Shown: piece by piece, positions 26,188 through 34,734 of the stretch
Position numbering within the stretch: the first letter of the stretch is position 1
Layout of the letters: each line of letters opens with the position of its first letter
Origin: CAZAMB01 sp964501365
GTDB lineage: Bacteria; Planctomycetota; Phycisphaerae; UBA1845
Direction: 5' to 3'
DNA length: 64,000 bases
Assembly (NCBI GenBank): GCA_964501365.1
Contig: CAZCST010000011.1
Coordinates: forward strand, 36,650-100,649
The notes under the pieces: generated by a model
The model's input: the letters and a program-made list of their open reading frames with translations, nothing else
What the model was told of the DNA's origin: nothing
Database searches by the model: none
Position numbers and translations under genes: made by a program

Positions 26188-27651
26188 CTATCCACCACCC
26201 AGCAACGTCAAGACGTTTTGTGACTGGGCATTGGCAATGGCGAGCACGCTATTGCCGGCCTGCACCAGAATCTGCGAACGCGTCAGCTCCGAGGTCTCCT
26301 CTGCAAAATCCGTATCGCGGATCACGGACTCGGACGACGTAAGATTTTCCGTCGTGATCTGCAACTGGTTGATATTGGGTTGCAGTGTATTTCGCTCAAA
26401 CGCGCCGAGCCGCCCACGGAGAACCGCCACCTGGGTGATGACTTCCTCGACGACCTTGGAGGCTTCCGTGAAGTTTCCGCTTCGCAGAGACTTCGACTGC
26501 CCATCCTGCAAGTCGGAAAGGTATCCAACGACGCTGTTGCCCAGCGTGTTGGCCTGCATGCTCTTGACGCCGATATTTTCCTGCAAGTTCGTGTTGACCT
26601 GCGGGCCAAGCTGGAAGAGCGCGCCGCCGTCGGTAATGGCGAAACTGGATGTTCCGGCCGACCCGCTCAATCCCTGCGAACCGTTGCCGAATGCCTCCGA
26701 AAGTACCACATCGAGCTTGAGCAACGACGAACTGAAGGACAGCTTGAGACCGTCGGCCGTCGCGGCAATGCCGTTCACTGTCGCCAGCGCGTCGCGGCCG
26801 TGCGTATTCTTCACCGTCGCCCCGGTACGATCCTGCACCGTAAACGTACTGTTGGGTAGTGTGGAGACGCTGATGGTGGCGTCGCTGCCGTATTCGATGC
26901 TGTACATGCGCAAACCGGACGCGCCATTGGTTCCGCTGGCGACAGCACGGATGCCCGTCGCATCGACCTGCTGGTTGATTCGGTCGGCCATCTCCACCGT
27001 TGTCGCGCTGGCCGGGAAGGTAAGCGTGACAATGCCGTCCGGGCCGCGGATGGAGAGGGTGGCGCCGCTGCCGGTGAGCTGGGGCTGCGCAAAGCTGAGC
27101 TGCGCCTGCTGCGCGGACTGCGACACGTCGACATCCACGCCCACAAAGGGCTGCGTGCCGAACTTGGCGCCCAGCACGTTCACGTCCGTCAGCTGCGTCG
27201 AGGTCACCCCGCTGGTGACGTAGTCCAGCTCGCCGTTGAGCAGCTTGCGACCCGCGAAGGTCGTCGTGTTCGCGATCCGAGTGATCGAGTCGATCGCGTT
27301 GTCGATCTGCAACTGGTTGGCCGCGATCTCCTCGTCGGAAAACGCGCCGCTGTTGGCCGCCTCCACGACGAGCCCCTGAATATCGGTCAGCAAGGCCTGA
27401 ACCTCGTCCAACGCGCCTTCCGTGGTTGCGATGACGTTGATGGCCCGCTCAGAGTTATCGATGGCCTGCTTGACCACCGAGATCTCGGAACGCAGTCGTT
27501 CTGACACGATCAAACCCGCGGGATCATCGGCTCCCCGGTTGATCTTCAGACCGCTGGAAAGTCGCTCCAGCGATGTGCGCAGCGAGCGTTGCGAAAGCCC
27601 AAGGTGCCGCTGGGCGATCAGGGACGGAACGTTGCTGTTGATCCGTGACAT
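26188..27651 (-). CDS. fliC: flagellin
   Basis: 487 aa. Conserved D0/D1 N-terminus (SLRTSLERLSSGLKINRGAD, DDPAGLIVSERL, AIDNSERAINVIATTEGALD) and C-terminus (TENLTSSESVIRDTDFAEET, ILVQAGNSVLAIANAQSQNV). The middle 170 residues form a hypervariable domain with flagellin hook-IN-like patterns (VTLTFPASATTVEMADRINQ, GSDATISVSTLP). ATG 27651 has AAGGAGGA 6-7 nt upstream. It lies directly after csrA, fitting control of flagellin translation by the CsrA-FliW pair. It forms the flagellar filament after export by the flagellar type III system. Confidence 0.95.
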   Translation of the reverse strand: MSRINSNVPSLIAQRHLGLSQRSLRTSLERLSSGLKINRGADDPAGLIVSERLRSEISVVKQAIDNSERAINVIATTEGALDEVQALLTDIQGLVVEAANSGAFSDEEIAANQLQIDNAIDSITRIANTTTFAGRKLLNGELDYVTSGVTSTQLTDVNVLGAKFGTQPFVGVDVDVSQSAQQAQLSFAQPQLTGSGATLSIRGPDGIVTLTFPASATTVEMADRINQQVDATGIRAVASGTNGASGLRMYSIEYGSDATISVSTLPNSTFTVQDRTGATVKNTHGRDALATVNGIAATADGLKLSFSSSLLKLDVVLSEAFGNGSQGLSGSAGTSSFAITDGGALFQLGPQVNTNLQENIGVKSMQANTLGNSVVGYLSDLQDGQSKSLRSGNFTEASKVVEEVITQVAVLRGRLGAFERNTLQPNINQLQITTENLTSSESVIRDTDFAEETSELTRSQILVQAGNSVLAIANAQSQNVLTLLGGG

Positions 27652-27702
27652 GGACAATCCTCCTTGATAGTTCCCGGTTGGCCTTCGTGCGCCGGGCCTG
27701 AC

Positions 27703-27716
27703 GTCCCTCGCGGGAC
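27703..27716 (-). promoter_or_regulatory. leader hairpin between csrA and flagellin with GGA motif
   Basis: On the minus strand GTCCC-GCGA-GGGAC forms a GNRA-type tetraloop hairpin 52 nt before the flagellin ATG. GGA triplets occur at the AGAGGAA just upstream, in GGGAC of the stem, and in the AAGGAGGA ribosome binding site. CsrA recognises GGA, usually with one site over the Shine-Dalgarno, so this is a plausible CsrA target; it is an inference. Confidence 0.4.
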
Positions 27717-27726
27717 AACATTTCCT

Positions 27727-28038
27727 CTACCGCGACGGGCGAATCTGATTCGGATTCTTCTGATCCGTTACGTCACTTTTCTCATCGGCATTCTTGCCGT
27801 TTGGACTCTCAGGCTTCGGGGCCGCCTCAACCGCATCGGTCACATCCTGGGGCTTGAGTCCCGCCGCCTGCTGATTTTCCCGCTTGATGGCTTCATACAC
27901 TTCCTTGCGATGCACCTGAATATGGCGCGGAGCGGTGATTCCCAGTCGCACCTTGTCTCCGCGTATATCGACGACGGTGATCTCCACGTCGTCGCCGATC
28001 ATGATCGTTTCATCGCGCTGTCTGGACAGCACCAACAT
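27727..28038 (-). CDS. csrA: carbon storage regulator CsrA with C-terminal extension
   Basis: 103 aa. The first 60 residues are a canonical CsrA (MLVLSRQRDETIMIGDD, VRLGITAPRHIQVHRKEVYE). About 40 extra charged residues follow (KPESPNGKNADEKSDVTDQ), beyond the usual 60-75 aa. CsrA dimers bind GGA motifs in mRNA leaders and block flagellin translation until titrated by FliW. AAGGAG lies 6 nt before ATG 28038. Its position between fliW and flagellin is the usual arrangement outside the gamma-proteobacteria. Confidence 0.95.
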   Translation of the reverse strand: MLVLSRQRDETIMIGDDVEITVVDIRGDKVRLGITAPRHIQVHRKEVYEAIKRENQQAAGLKPQDVTDAVEAAPKPESPNGKNADEKSDVTDQKNPNQIRPSR

Positions 28039-28252
28039 ACCCGGCTCCTTCCTTGCCATGCCGATGCGCTGAGCTCGATGATTCTCCGGAATCATCGGGG
28101 CGGCCTGGTCTGTGTGCATCCGGTTGCTTCACCCGGATGGTTTCACGACACAGACGACCAGCCTGTGCGCCACGTTTGCGCGGGGCCTGGCGGATGTTGC
28201 TCATTCCATTGTAGTCACCCTGAACACGCCACGGCTGACAACGTGCCTCCGT

Positions 28253-28702
28253 TTAGGCCGTCTTGCTCATCGCCGAGCGTCTTGGAATCCGCATCAGCGG
28301 ATGCCGCGTGGAATAGCGCTTGTCGCTGAGCACCAGTTGGCGCGCCTTGCGATTGCGCACATTCACCACCAGCGGGCCCTGCATGTTACCGGTCAGCAAA
28401 TCGGCAACCTTGTTGACGATGACAAAGACCTGGGCGTCCTGCACGCTCGCCAGCTCGATGCCTTCCAAATCCTCAAGTTTGACGGGCACCTGATAGTCGA
28501 CGACGAACAGCCGGGGGTCGCAAACCACAAAGGCCAGATCGGCAGTACACACCGATTGCAGCCAGTAAAAACCGCTGTCCGCCCCCGTTTGGATCAGGGC
28601 ATACTCTGCCTGAGACGGAAATCCGAGGATTCCATCGGGAAAACGAATCAAACGGTCGGCATTGACGTCCAGCTGCCCAAAACGCGACGTGGTGATCACC
28701 AT
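28253..28702 (-). CDS. fliW: flagellar assembly factor FliW
   Basis: 149 aa: TSRFGQLDVNADRLIRFPDG, ILGFPSQAEYALIQ, FYWLQSVCTADLAFVVCDPR, then a C-terminal strand (QGPLVVNVRNRKARQLVL) as in FliW. FliW binds flagellin and CsrA alternately, linking flagellin export to translation. ATG 28702 is preceded by GGAGG at 7 nt. The gap of 214 nt to csrA contains no recognised gene. Confidence 0.93.
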   Translation of the reverse strand: MVITTSRFGQLDVNADRLIRFPDGILGFPSQAEYALIQTGADSGFYWLQSVCTADLAFVVCDPRLFVVDYQVPVKLEDLEGIELASVQDAQVFVIVNKVADLLTGNMQGPLVVNVRNRKARQLVLSDKRYSTRHPLMRIPRRSAMSKTA

Positions 28703-28881
28703 CGCGGGTCCTCCATTGACCGATCCATGCAGGTTGGTGCGAGGTTCGGGCGGCTGACATCAGCCACACTCTGCGAATCCGCACACCGCGGCATCCTGGC
28801 CGCATTCCGGCGCCTCCTCGCCGGACAACCCTGATCCCTGTCCGACGCCCCGGTCATGCCTGCGTCGCGGGATTTTTTTGT

Positions 28882-30819
28882 CTATCGCAGATAGTCCATC
28901 AGGGACAATTGCGATATCAGCGCACTGGTCTGCAATCCCGCCTGCATCTGTGTCGTGGCGGCCTGCAACTGCGTGATGGCCTGCGCGTAATCGAGGTCGC
29001 GCACTTCCGAGAGAAAAACTTGCGTACTTTCCGCGGCATCCTCCGTCTGCAATCGCTGCGAAGTAAACGACTGCGCACGAGCGCCGATGATGCCGTGCAT
29101 GCGCGTCATTTCATCACGAAGAACATCGAGACGGTTGCCGGCCAGGCCGATCGCGGTCGTGTCGTCGCGACGCAACGCATCCTCCAGATCGATCAACGCT
29201 CCGATGATGCCCTGGCTTGACTGTTGATTAACGTCCGCGCCCACCAGCACATCCTCGTCTACAGTCGCGTTCATCAGGCCCAATTCATCGGGAGCATGCG
29301 ACAGATTCAGTCTCTGCACCGTTAGTGGATTGGTCCCGCCGGTTCCATCCGTGATTTGAATTCCGTTTCCGGTTGCGGCCAGAGACGCTGAAATGCTCAC
29401 TCCGGCCAGATCTGCGGCGTCATTGATCGCCGTAATGACGTCATCCATGGTCCGCGCGCCATCGACACTGACGTCCACCGTATCCCCATTGCGGGCCACA
29501 ATGCGAAAATCGCTCTGTCCCGGGACACCCGTGACGCCCGTTCCGGAATTCAACTCCGCGAGCGTCGTCTGGGAGTTCAGCGTGCGAATACCGAGGTCTT
29601 CTGCCGTCGTTCCGCCGTTTTCCCCGATCGAGAGTGTCTCACCGGATGCCTGATTGAACACGTCGATGCCTGTTCCCGCGTCGTTGATCCGGGCGGAGAT
29701 CGATGCATCGGCGTTGTTGATCGTATTGATAATGTCCTGCACCGTTTCGGCGGTGCTGATATCCACGGTGACGCTGCGTGATCCGTTCTGAATGATAAAT
29801 CCGCTGTCGAGATCGATCCCTGCACCGCCCGCAAGTGCATCGACCGGTGTAAGCCTCGTGATTCGCGGCGTCAATGCAGAGCCGGTGATGTTGGCGGAGT
29901 CGGGCTTTTGCCGGAGAATCCCCAGGCTCGACGCCGAGCCCGAACCACCGCCGCTGCTTACGGAGACTTCTTTCCCACCTGTATCAATATCAATTCCCGT
30001 ATCCGTCAACGTGGCGTTGATTCCCGCGCCAGCGTTTGCCGCGGCGGCATTGATGGCCGTGACCACTCCGCCGATGGTATCCACATTGGACAGATCGACG
30101 TTGAAGACGCCTGCCCCGCCGACTTCGTTGAAGATCAGTACACCACCCGAAATCGGCTTGCCAACCGCACCGTTAATATCTTCCAATCGCGTTTGCTCGG
30201 TGAGTAACGGCGTCAAATCCGGATTCGTCGTATTGGCCGAGGACAAAGCCCCGAAGATCGCACTTCCCGGCATGGACATGGCCGCCACCCGATCGGCGGA
30301 TACGCGGGTGCTCAGCTCGCCGGTATCACCGACGTACAGAACCTGCCCCAGACCCTCCACGAAGGGCTGATTGAGTGTGTCGCGGCCGCCAAAAATATAC
30401 CGGCCTTGGAACTGGCGGTTGGCCACAGTTTGCACCTGCTGGCGGATGGCGGCGACAACCTCTGCCTGCGCATCGCGTTCTGCGGCGCTGGTGAGGTTGC
30501 TCACGGTTTGACTCGTGACGGAGGACGCCTGAACAAGCAGCCCTGCCAGTTCAGAAAGTGCGCCATCCGCAGCGCTGAGCATGTTTTCGCCGTACTGGGC
30601 ATTGTCGCGGAACTGTCCCTGACGCGCCAGCGCTTGCGTCAGGTCCAATGCACGACTTGCGGCGATGGGGTCTTCACTGGGCGAGAGGAATCGACGACCC
30701 GCGCCGATGCGGCTTTGCGAAAGGTACAAGTCCCGCTGGCTGCGACGAACGCCGTCCAGCACGAGACTCGTCTGAAGGTTCGTGCTGATACGAGTGATGT
30801 TCACCGGACTGATCGCCAT
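28882..30819 (-). CDS. flgL: hook-filament junction protein FlgL (HAP3), enlarged
   Basis: 645 aa, about twice E. coli FlgL (317 aa). Conserved ends: NITRISTNLQTSLVLDGVRR, LSQSRIGAGRRFLSPSEDPI and the C-terminal coiled coil (QTEDAAESTQVFLSEVRDLD, YAQAITQLQAATTQMQAGLQ, SLMDYLR). The extra middle part contains three hook-IN-like repeats (VDLSNVDTIGGVVTAINAA, VDISTAETVQDIINTINNA, VSVDGARTMDDVITAINDA). ATG 30819 follows flgK by 10 nt. FlgL joins hook-associated FlgK to the filament. Confidence 0.93.
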   Translation of the reverse strand: MAISPVNITRISTNLQTSLVLDGVRRSQRDLYLSQSRIGAGRRFLSPSEDPIAASRALDLTQALARQGQFRDNAQYGENMLSAADGALSELAGLLVQASSVTSQTVSNLTSAAERDAQAEVVAAIRQQVQTVANRQFQGRYIFGGRDTLNQPFVEGLGQVLYVGDTGELSTRVSADRVAAMSMPGSAIFGALSSANTTNPDLTPLLTEQTRLEDINGAVGKPISGGVLIFNEVGGAGVFNVDLSNVDTIGGVVTAINAAAANAGAGINATLTDTGIDIDTGGKEVSVSSGGGSGSASSLGILRQKPDSANITGSALTPRITRLTPVDALAGGAGIDLDSGFIIQNGSRSVTVDISTAETVQDIINTINNADASISARINDAGTGIDVFNQASGETLSIGENGGTTAEDLGIRTLNSQTTLAELNSGTGVTGVPGQSDFRIVARNGDTVDVSVDGARTMDDVITAINDAADLAGVSISASLAATGNGIQITDGTGGTNPLTVQRLNLSHAPDELGLMNATVDEDVLVGADVNQQSSQGIIGALIDLEDALRRDDTTAIGLAGNRLDVLRDEMTRMHGIIGARAQSFTSQRLQTEDAAESTQVFLSEVRDLDYAQAITQLQAATTQMQAGLQTSALISQLSLMDYLR

Positions 30820-30829
30820 GTCCAACCGC

Positions 30830-32560
30830 CTATCGAATCAGCGTCATGAGATCGCTGAGTAACTGATCTACCACCGAGACAAATCGCGAGGCGCCCTGGA
30901 ACGCCCGCTGAAATTTCACGAGCGACACGGCTTCCTCGTCCAGATTCACGCCGCTGATGCTCTCCTTTTGGGCCTGCAACGCCGACTGAACCGAACCGAG
31001 CGAATCCACATCGGAGTTCACGCCGCTCGCGGTCACCGCCACCGAGCTGACCAGCGCGTTGTAAAACTGCGGAATCGACACGCCCGAAAGCAATTCCGTC
31101 GACTGCGAATCGAGCGAGGCGATGCGGCGGGCGTTCTCACCATCGCCCGGCAGAAAGACCGAGGCCGCGGCCAGCAAACGAGAATCCTGGTGCAGCGTGT
31201 CGGACACCGCGATGTTGCGCGCGTCGTTGCCGGTGAAGAAATTGTTCACGCCCAGGGCGGCGAGCACGCCCGACGTATCATCGCGGCCGGACTGGCCGTC
31301 GTAACCAAAGGAAAACGTAAAGCCGTCGGCGGCCGCGAGTGACAGGCGGTTGTCACTGGTGACCGAGGCCGTCACGCCGCCGACCTGGGTGTTGATGTCA
31401 TCGACGAGCGATTGCAGGGAGGTGGCGGATGCCGGGTCGTCGAAGTTGACCTCGATGCGGTGCGTCACGGGCGTGCCGGACGCGTCGTCGGCGACGGTGA
31501 TGTAGAAGCTGCCGTTGTGCGGCGGGTTGACGAGTCCGGCCTCGGGGCTGTTGAGGGCCGCGGTCGGCGAAAGCACGTCGTACCCGCCCGTGGTGCTGGC
31601 GAACCCGGTTAGGCCCTGGCCGTCGGCGTGGATGCGATTGACTTCCTTGATGAGTGTGGCGGCCAGTTGATCGAGTCCGGCGATTTGGCCGTAGGCATCT
31701 TCTTCGCGGGAAAGGATCAAGCCGGCGATTTTGCCGCCGTGCAGATTGATCTGCTGGTTCGTGTCGGCGAAACGCACGGAGGTTCGGGCGAATTCGCCGT
31801 CGAGTTCGGTGACCGCGACCAGGCCGCGAACGCTGCTGCCCTGGATCAGCGCCTCGCTGGCGACGTAGACGTTGATCGCACCGTCAGGCTGTTCGCGCAC
31901 CGTCACGTCCATCAATTCGCCCAGTTTGCGAAGGAGCGCGTCACGCTGATCGCGCAAGGCGGTCGCCTGCCCGCGGCGGCCCGCTTCGCTGGTGGTGATG
32001 CGCGAATTCAAATCCGCAATTTCGTGGGCGAGGTCATCGGCTTCTTTGACGTTGTCATCGATTTGCGCGTCGATGTCCGCTCCGAGCTTCGAAAACTGCG
32101 CGCGAAGGGTCGAAAGCGAGCCGGCCAGCTGGTCGCCGGATGCAATCGCGAGATCGCGCACCGCCGAGTCCTCGGGCGTGTTTTGCAAATTGTCGAAGGC
32201 CTGGAAAAAGCCTGTGAGACGTGAGGAAACGCCGGCCCCGCTCGAATCGTCGAGGAAGGATTCGACCTGGGAAAGCGTTGCCTGCCGTGCCGAAACAGCC
32301 TGGGTCGCGCCCGTGGCGAGTCGCAGGCGATCTTCCAGCGCGTTATCAATGTATCGATGGATGTCGGTCAGGGCCGCCCCTCCGCCGGGCTGCAAGCCGC
32401 TGCCGGCGATCATGCCGGGAATCGGATCGAGTTGCGGCGAGAGGCGCGTGTAATCCGGGCTTCCGGCGCTGCTCACATTGCTGCCGATGGTCTGCAGTGC
32501 GCCCTGGTACGCGAGAATCGCGTTGCGGCCGATCTGCAAGGATGAATTCAGCAGTCCCAT
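30830..32560 (-). CDS. flgK: hook-associated protein FlgK (HAP1)
   Basis: 576 aa, near the usual 550. N-terminus LLNSSLQIGRNAILAYQGAL, QTIGSNVSSAGSPDYTR (the ANNA-like motif); middle NVKEADDLAHEIADLNSRI, QRDALLRKLGELMDVTV; C-terminus VNLDEEAVSLVKFQRAFQGA, SRFVSVVDQLLSDLM. ATG 32560 lies 4 nt after the flgN stop. A longer open frame upstream overlaps flgN and is not used. Confidence 0.94.
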   Translation of the reverse strand: MGLLNSSLQIGRNAILAYQGALQTIGSNVSSAGSPDYTRLSPQLDPIPGMIAGSGLQPGGGAALTDIHRYIDNALEDRLRLATGATQAVSARQATLSQVESFLDDSSGAGVSSRLTGFFQAFDNLQNTPEDSAVRDLAIASGDQLAGSLSTLRAQFSKLGADIDAQIDDNVKEADDLAHEIADLNSRITTSEAGRRGQATALRDQRDALLRKLGELMDVTVREQPDGAINVYVASEALIQGSSVRGLVAVTELDGEFARTSVRFADTNQQINLHGGKIAGLILSREEDAYGQIAGLDQLAATLIKEVNRIHADGQGLTGFASTTGGYDVLSPTAALNSPEAGLVNPPHNGSFYITVADDASGTPVTHRIEVNFDDPASATSLQSLVDDINTQVGGVTASVTSDNRLSLAAADGFTFSFGYDGQSGRDDTSGVLAALGVNNFFTGNDARNIAVSDTLHQDSRLLAAASVFLPGDGENARRIASLDSQSTELLSGVSIPQFYNALVSSVAVTASGVNSDVDSLGSVQSALQAQKESISGVNLDEEAVSLVKFQRAFQGASRFVSVVDQLLSDLMTLIR

Positions 32561-32564
32561 CGCC

Positions 32565-33089
32565 TTATCCCACCACGTCCATGATGACCGGATTCGCAGC
32601 GAACGATTCGCCACGCAGCGTGTAGCCAACCGGATCGCCCTGCGCCGGACGAGCCGCGGAAAAAACAAACTTCAAATGATTCGTAACGCCCCGCGCGACA
32701 GCGGCAGCGATGCGATTGGCTTGGGCCGTGCGCGCCACAACTTCCTGAAGCCGGGCGGCAGCGTGCTGGAGCAGTTCCCGCTCCACTGCCGGGAGCAGCG
32801 CGCCGATCTGTGAGACAGTGGCGGTACGAGCGCTCTTCGCGGCGATTCCGCATTCGCGGGCCAGCGTCTGCATCAAGGCGCCGCGGCGGCTTTCCTTGTC
32901 CTTCAAAGTCTTCAAGACCGTTTGCTCATCGCGGCCGGCGGATTCCATCGCAGTGACATTCGCGGCTCGCATGGCCTCGATCTTTCGCTCGAGTACCTGG
33001 AACAGTTGTTCATGCAGAATCCTCAGCGCGTCGAAACTCCGCACCAGCTCCCGCAGATTTTGGTTTGGTTGGCCTTTGGTGCGTGTCAT
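32565..33089 (-). CDS. flgN: FlgN-type flagellar export chaperone
   Basis: 174 aa, mostly alpha-helical, with the FlgN pattern LHEQLFQVLERKIEAMRAAN, ETVLKTLKDKESRRGALMQ, ALLPAVERELLQHAAARLQ. FlgN chaperones FlgK and FlgL, the next two genes. GGGAG lies 6 nt before ATG 33089, and the start overlaps the FlgJ stop by 4 nt. The family is poorly conserved, so position contributes to the call. Confidence 0.8.
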   Translation of the reverse strand: MTRTKGQPNQNLRELVRSFDALRILHEQLFQVLERKIEAMRAANVTAMESAGRDEQTVLKTLKDKESRRGALMQTLARECGIAAKSARTATVSQIGALLPAVERELLQHAAARLQEVVARTAQANRIAAAVARGVTNHLKFVFSAARPAQGDPVGYTLRGESFAANPVIMDVVG

Positions 33090-33529
33090 GTGCCGCTCCC
33101 TTGAATCTTGCCGGCGTCAATCAACTGCTGTTGTTTTTCGAGCCTCTTGAAAAGGACGTCGCTCAAGTTGTTTCGTTTTGATTCGCCGAGGCGCTCGGCA
33201 AGGATTTCGTGCAACTGCGCAGAGAACACCTCTTCGCCACGTCCGCCGTGCCCGATTTTCGTTTTGAACGGGGTTTCGCGGATCATCTGGAAAATAGTTC
33301 CGTAAAACGCCGAACCCACCGTCTTGCCGGCCGCTTCACGCAAGCGGGAGGGGTTAGGGGTTACGGGATGGGAATTCAGTTCTGATGTATGAACTCCTGC
33401 TCCCTGAATCTTTGCCCCACCTTCCGATTTCGGCAGAGTGCGGTTCTGCAACAGGCCATTCCCCTTCCCGTGAGGGACCAAGGGGGATGAAGACCTGGAA
33501 ATTGTGTCAACGATTGGCACTGGCATCAT
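33086..33529 (-). CDS. flgJ: rod-binding protein, FlgJ N-terminal domain only
   Basis: 147 aa. The C-terminal 90 residues match the rod-binding domain (GSAFYGTIFQMIRETPFK, EEVFSAQLHEILAERLGES, FKRLEKQQQLIDAG). The muramidase domain of gamma-proteobacterial FlgJ is absent, as in many phyla. The linker (SHPVTPNPSRLRE) is encoded by a 7-bp tandem repeat at 33349-33375 (GGGGTTA type). The start (ATG at 33529 or 33526) overlaps the flgI stop. Confidence 0.82.
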   Translation of the reverse strand: MMPVPIVDTISRSSSPLVPHGKGNGLLQNRTLPKSEGGAKIQGAGVHTSELNSHPVTPNPSRLREAAGKTVGSAFYGTIFQMIRETPFKTKIGHGGRGEEVFSAQLHEILAERLGESKRNNLSDVLFKRLEKQQQLIDAGKIQGSGT

Positions 33530-34734
33530 CCCTCATACATGAGTCGCGCGTGCAGCTTGCCCGCCTTGTGAATCTCTTCCAGAATCGAAACACGATCCTT
33601 GAACGGAACCTTCAGACGATTGAGCGCCTCGAGGAGATCGCGCACGTTGGGCATCCGAAGTTCTTCCTTGTCGAGCGGGATAAATTCCAGCGATTCGACC
33701 GCCGGCCTGACCACGGGAGCGCCCGGGGGAGGATTCACCACCGTCAGCGTCAGCCCCGCCTGCGAAATCACGACAGGGGAGAGCCTCGTGTCACCTGTAA
33801 CCACGATGGTCCCCGCCCGGCGATTGATCGTGACGCGAGCCTCGCCGGCCTCCATGAGAATCGGCGTTCGCTCGACATCGCGTATCCACGAGGCCGGATC
33901 ACCGAGCTGATGGTCGGGCAGCAGAACAAGCACATTCTTGGAATCCAAAGCCAGCGCGACCCGCTCGACATCGGCCGAAATCGTAAGTTCTTTGTCCACG
34001 GCTTGAGCGACCGCGGCCGCCATCGACCAGCCCGCGTGTGCATCATCCAGCACCAGCGTGACATAGTGCTGATTGTCCTGAATCCATGGACTGGAGAAGC
34101 CGCTGGACTTTACTTCCGCGCCAGTGGCCACCACGTTGGTGAGAACGTCGCGTTCCAACCTCGCACCATCGCGAATACGACCGGCGGCGGGACTGGTCGC
34201 ATCGGCCACAACCGCTCCGGAGGCGAACCCAAACAGCCCTTGCACGCTACGGTCATGGTAGATCAGCGGCGTGGAGAGCAGCCGTCCGCCGGCCAGGCTC
34301 TTCGCAGCGATGGCCGTCACGGCAACGTCCAGTACTTCGCCTTCGCGGCCGCCGTTTTCATCGATCACAACTTCGATCATCACTACTGCGACGTTTTTGG
34401 CATCCTCCACGTCCTTGATCGAATCAACATTGACTCCGAATCGCCCCATCATTTCCGCAACGGCCTTCATGGTTGGCAGGAAGTTTCCGCCGTCGCCGGT
34501 CTTGTCGAGGCCGGTCACAAGCCCGTATCCGATCAGGGAATTGCGTCCCTGACCCTGCAGGTGCGTAATGTCACCGACTCGGGCCGTTGGAGTCTGGGCA
34601 CTTGCCGCCGAAATCAATGCACCGAACGCTCCCGCAATGAAAATGAATGCGGAATGCGACATGCGAGTTGCGAAAACGGACAAGCACCCCGCGCCTCGCT
34701 GCCCTGCTGTCTTGTTGCCTTGTTGCCTTTTCAT
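33526..34734 (-). CDS. flgI: flagellar P-ring protein FlgI
   Basis: 402 aa. Signal region (HSAFIFIAGAFGALISAASA), then VGDITHLQGQGRNSLIGYGL, VTGLDKTGDGGNF, VMIEVVIDENGGREGEVLDV, SLAGGRLLSTPLI, VNPPPGAPVVRPAVESLEF and a C-terminal FlgJ-like DLLEALNRLKVPFKDRVSIL, typical of P-ring proteins with an added rod-binding-like tail. The first start, ATG 34734, overlaps the flgH stop (ATGA). Its first 20 codons (MKRQQGNKTAGQRGA) lie in an 8-bp tandem repeat, so ATG 34662 (MSHSAF) may be the original start. Confidence 0.94.
   Translation of the reverse strand: MKRQQGNKTAGQRGAGCLSVFATRMSHSAFIFIAGAFGALISAASAQTPTARVGDITHLQGQGRNSLIGYGLVTGLDKTGDGGNFLPTMKAVAEMMGRFGVNVDSIKDVEDAKNVAVVMIEVVIDENGGREGEVLDVAVTAIAAKSLAGGRLLSTPLIYHDRSVQGLFGFASGAVVADATSPAAGRIRDGARLERDVLTNVVATGAEVKSSGFSSPWIQDNQHYVTLVLDDAHAGWSMAAAVAQAVDKELTISADVERVALALDSKNVLVLLPDHQLGDPASWIRDVERTPILMEAGEARVTINRRAGTIVVTGDTRLSPVVISQAGLTLTVVNPPPGAPVVRPAVESLEFIPLDKEELRMPNVRDLLEALNRLKVPFKDRVSILEEIHKAGKLHARLMYEG

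Noticed and set aside
26069..27223. 384-codon plus-strand open frame
   Set aside because: Antisense to flagellin and running through the terminator.
27652..27726. Sigma-28 promoter before flagellin
   Set aside because: No TAAA-N15-GCCGATAA-like pattern was found; flagellin may be read from upstream or from an unusual promoter.
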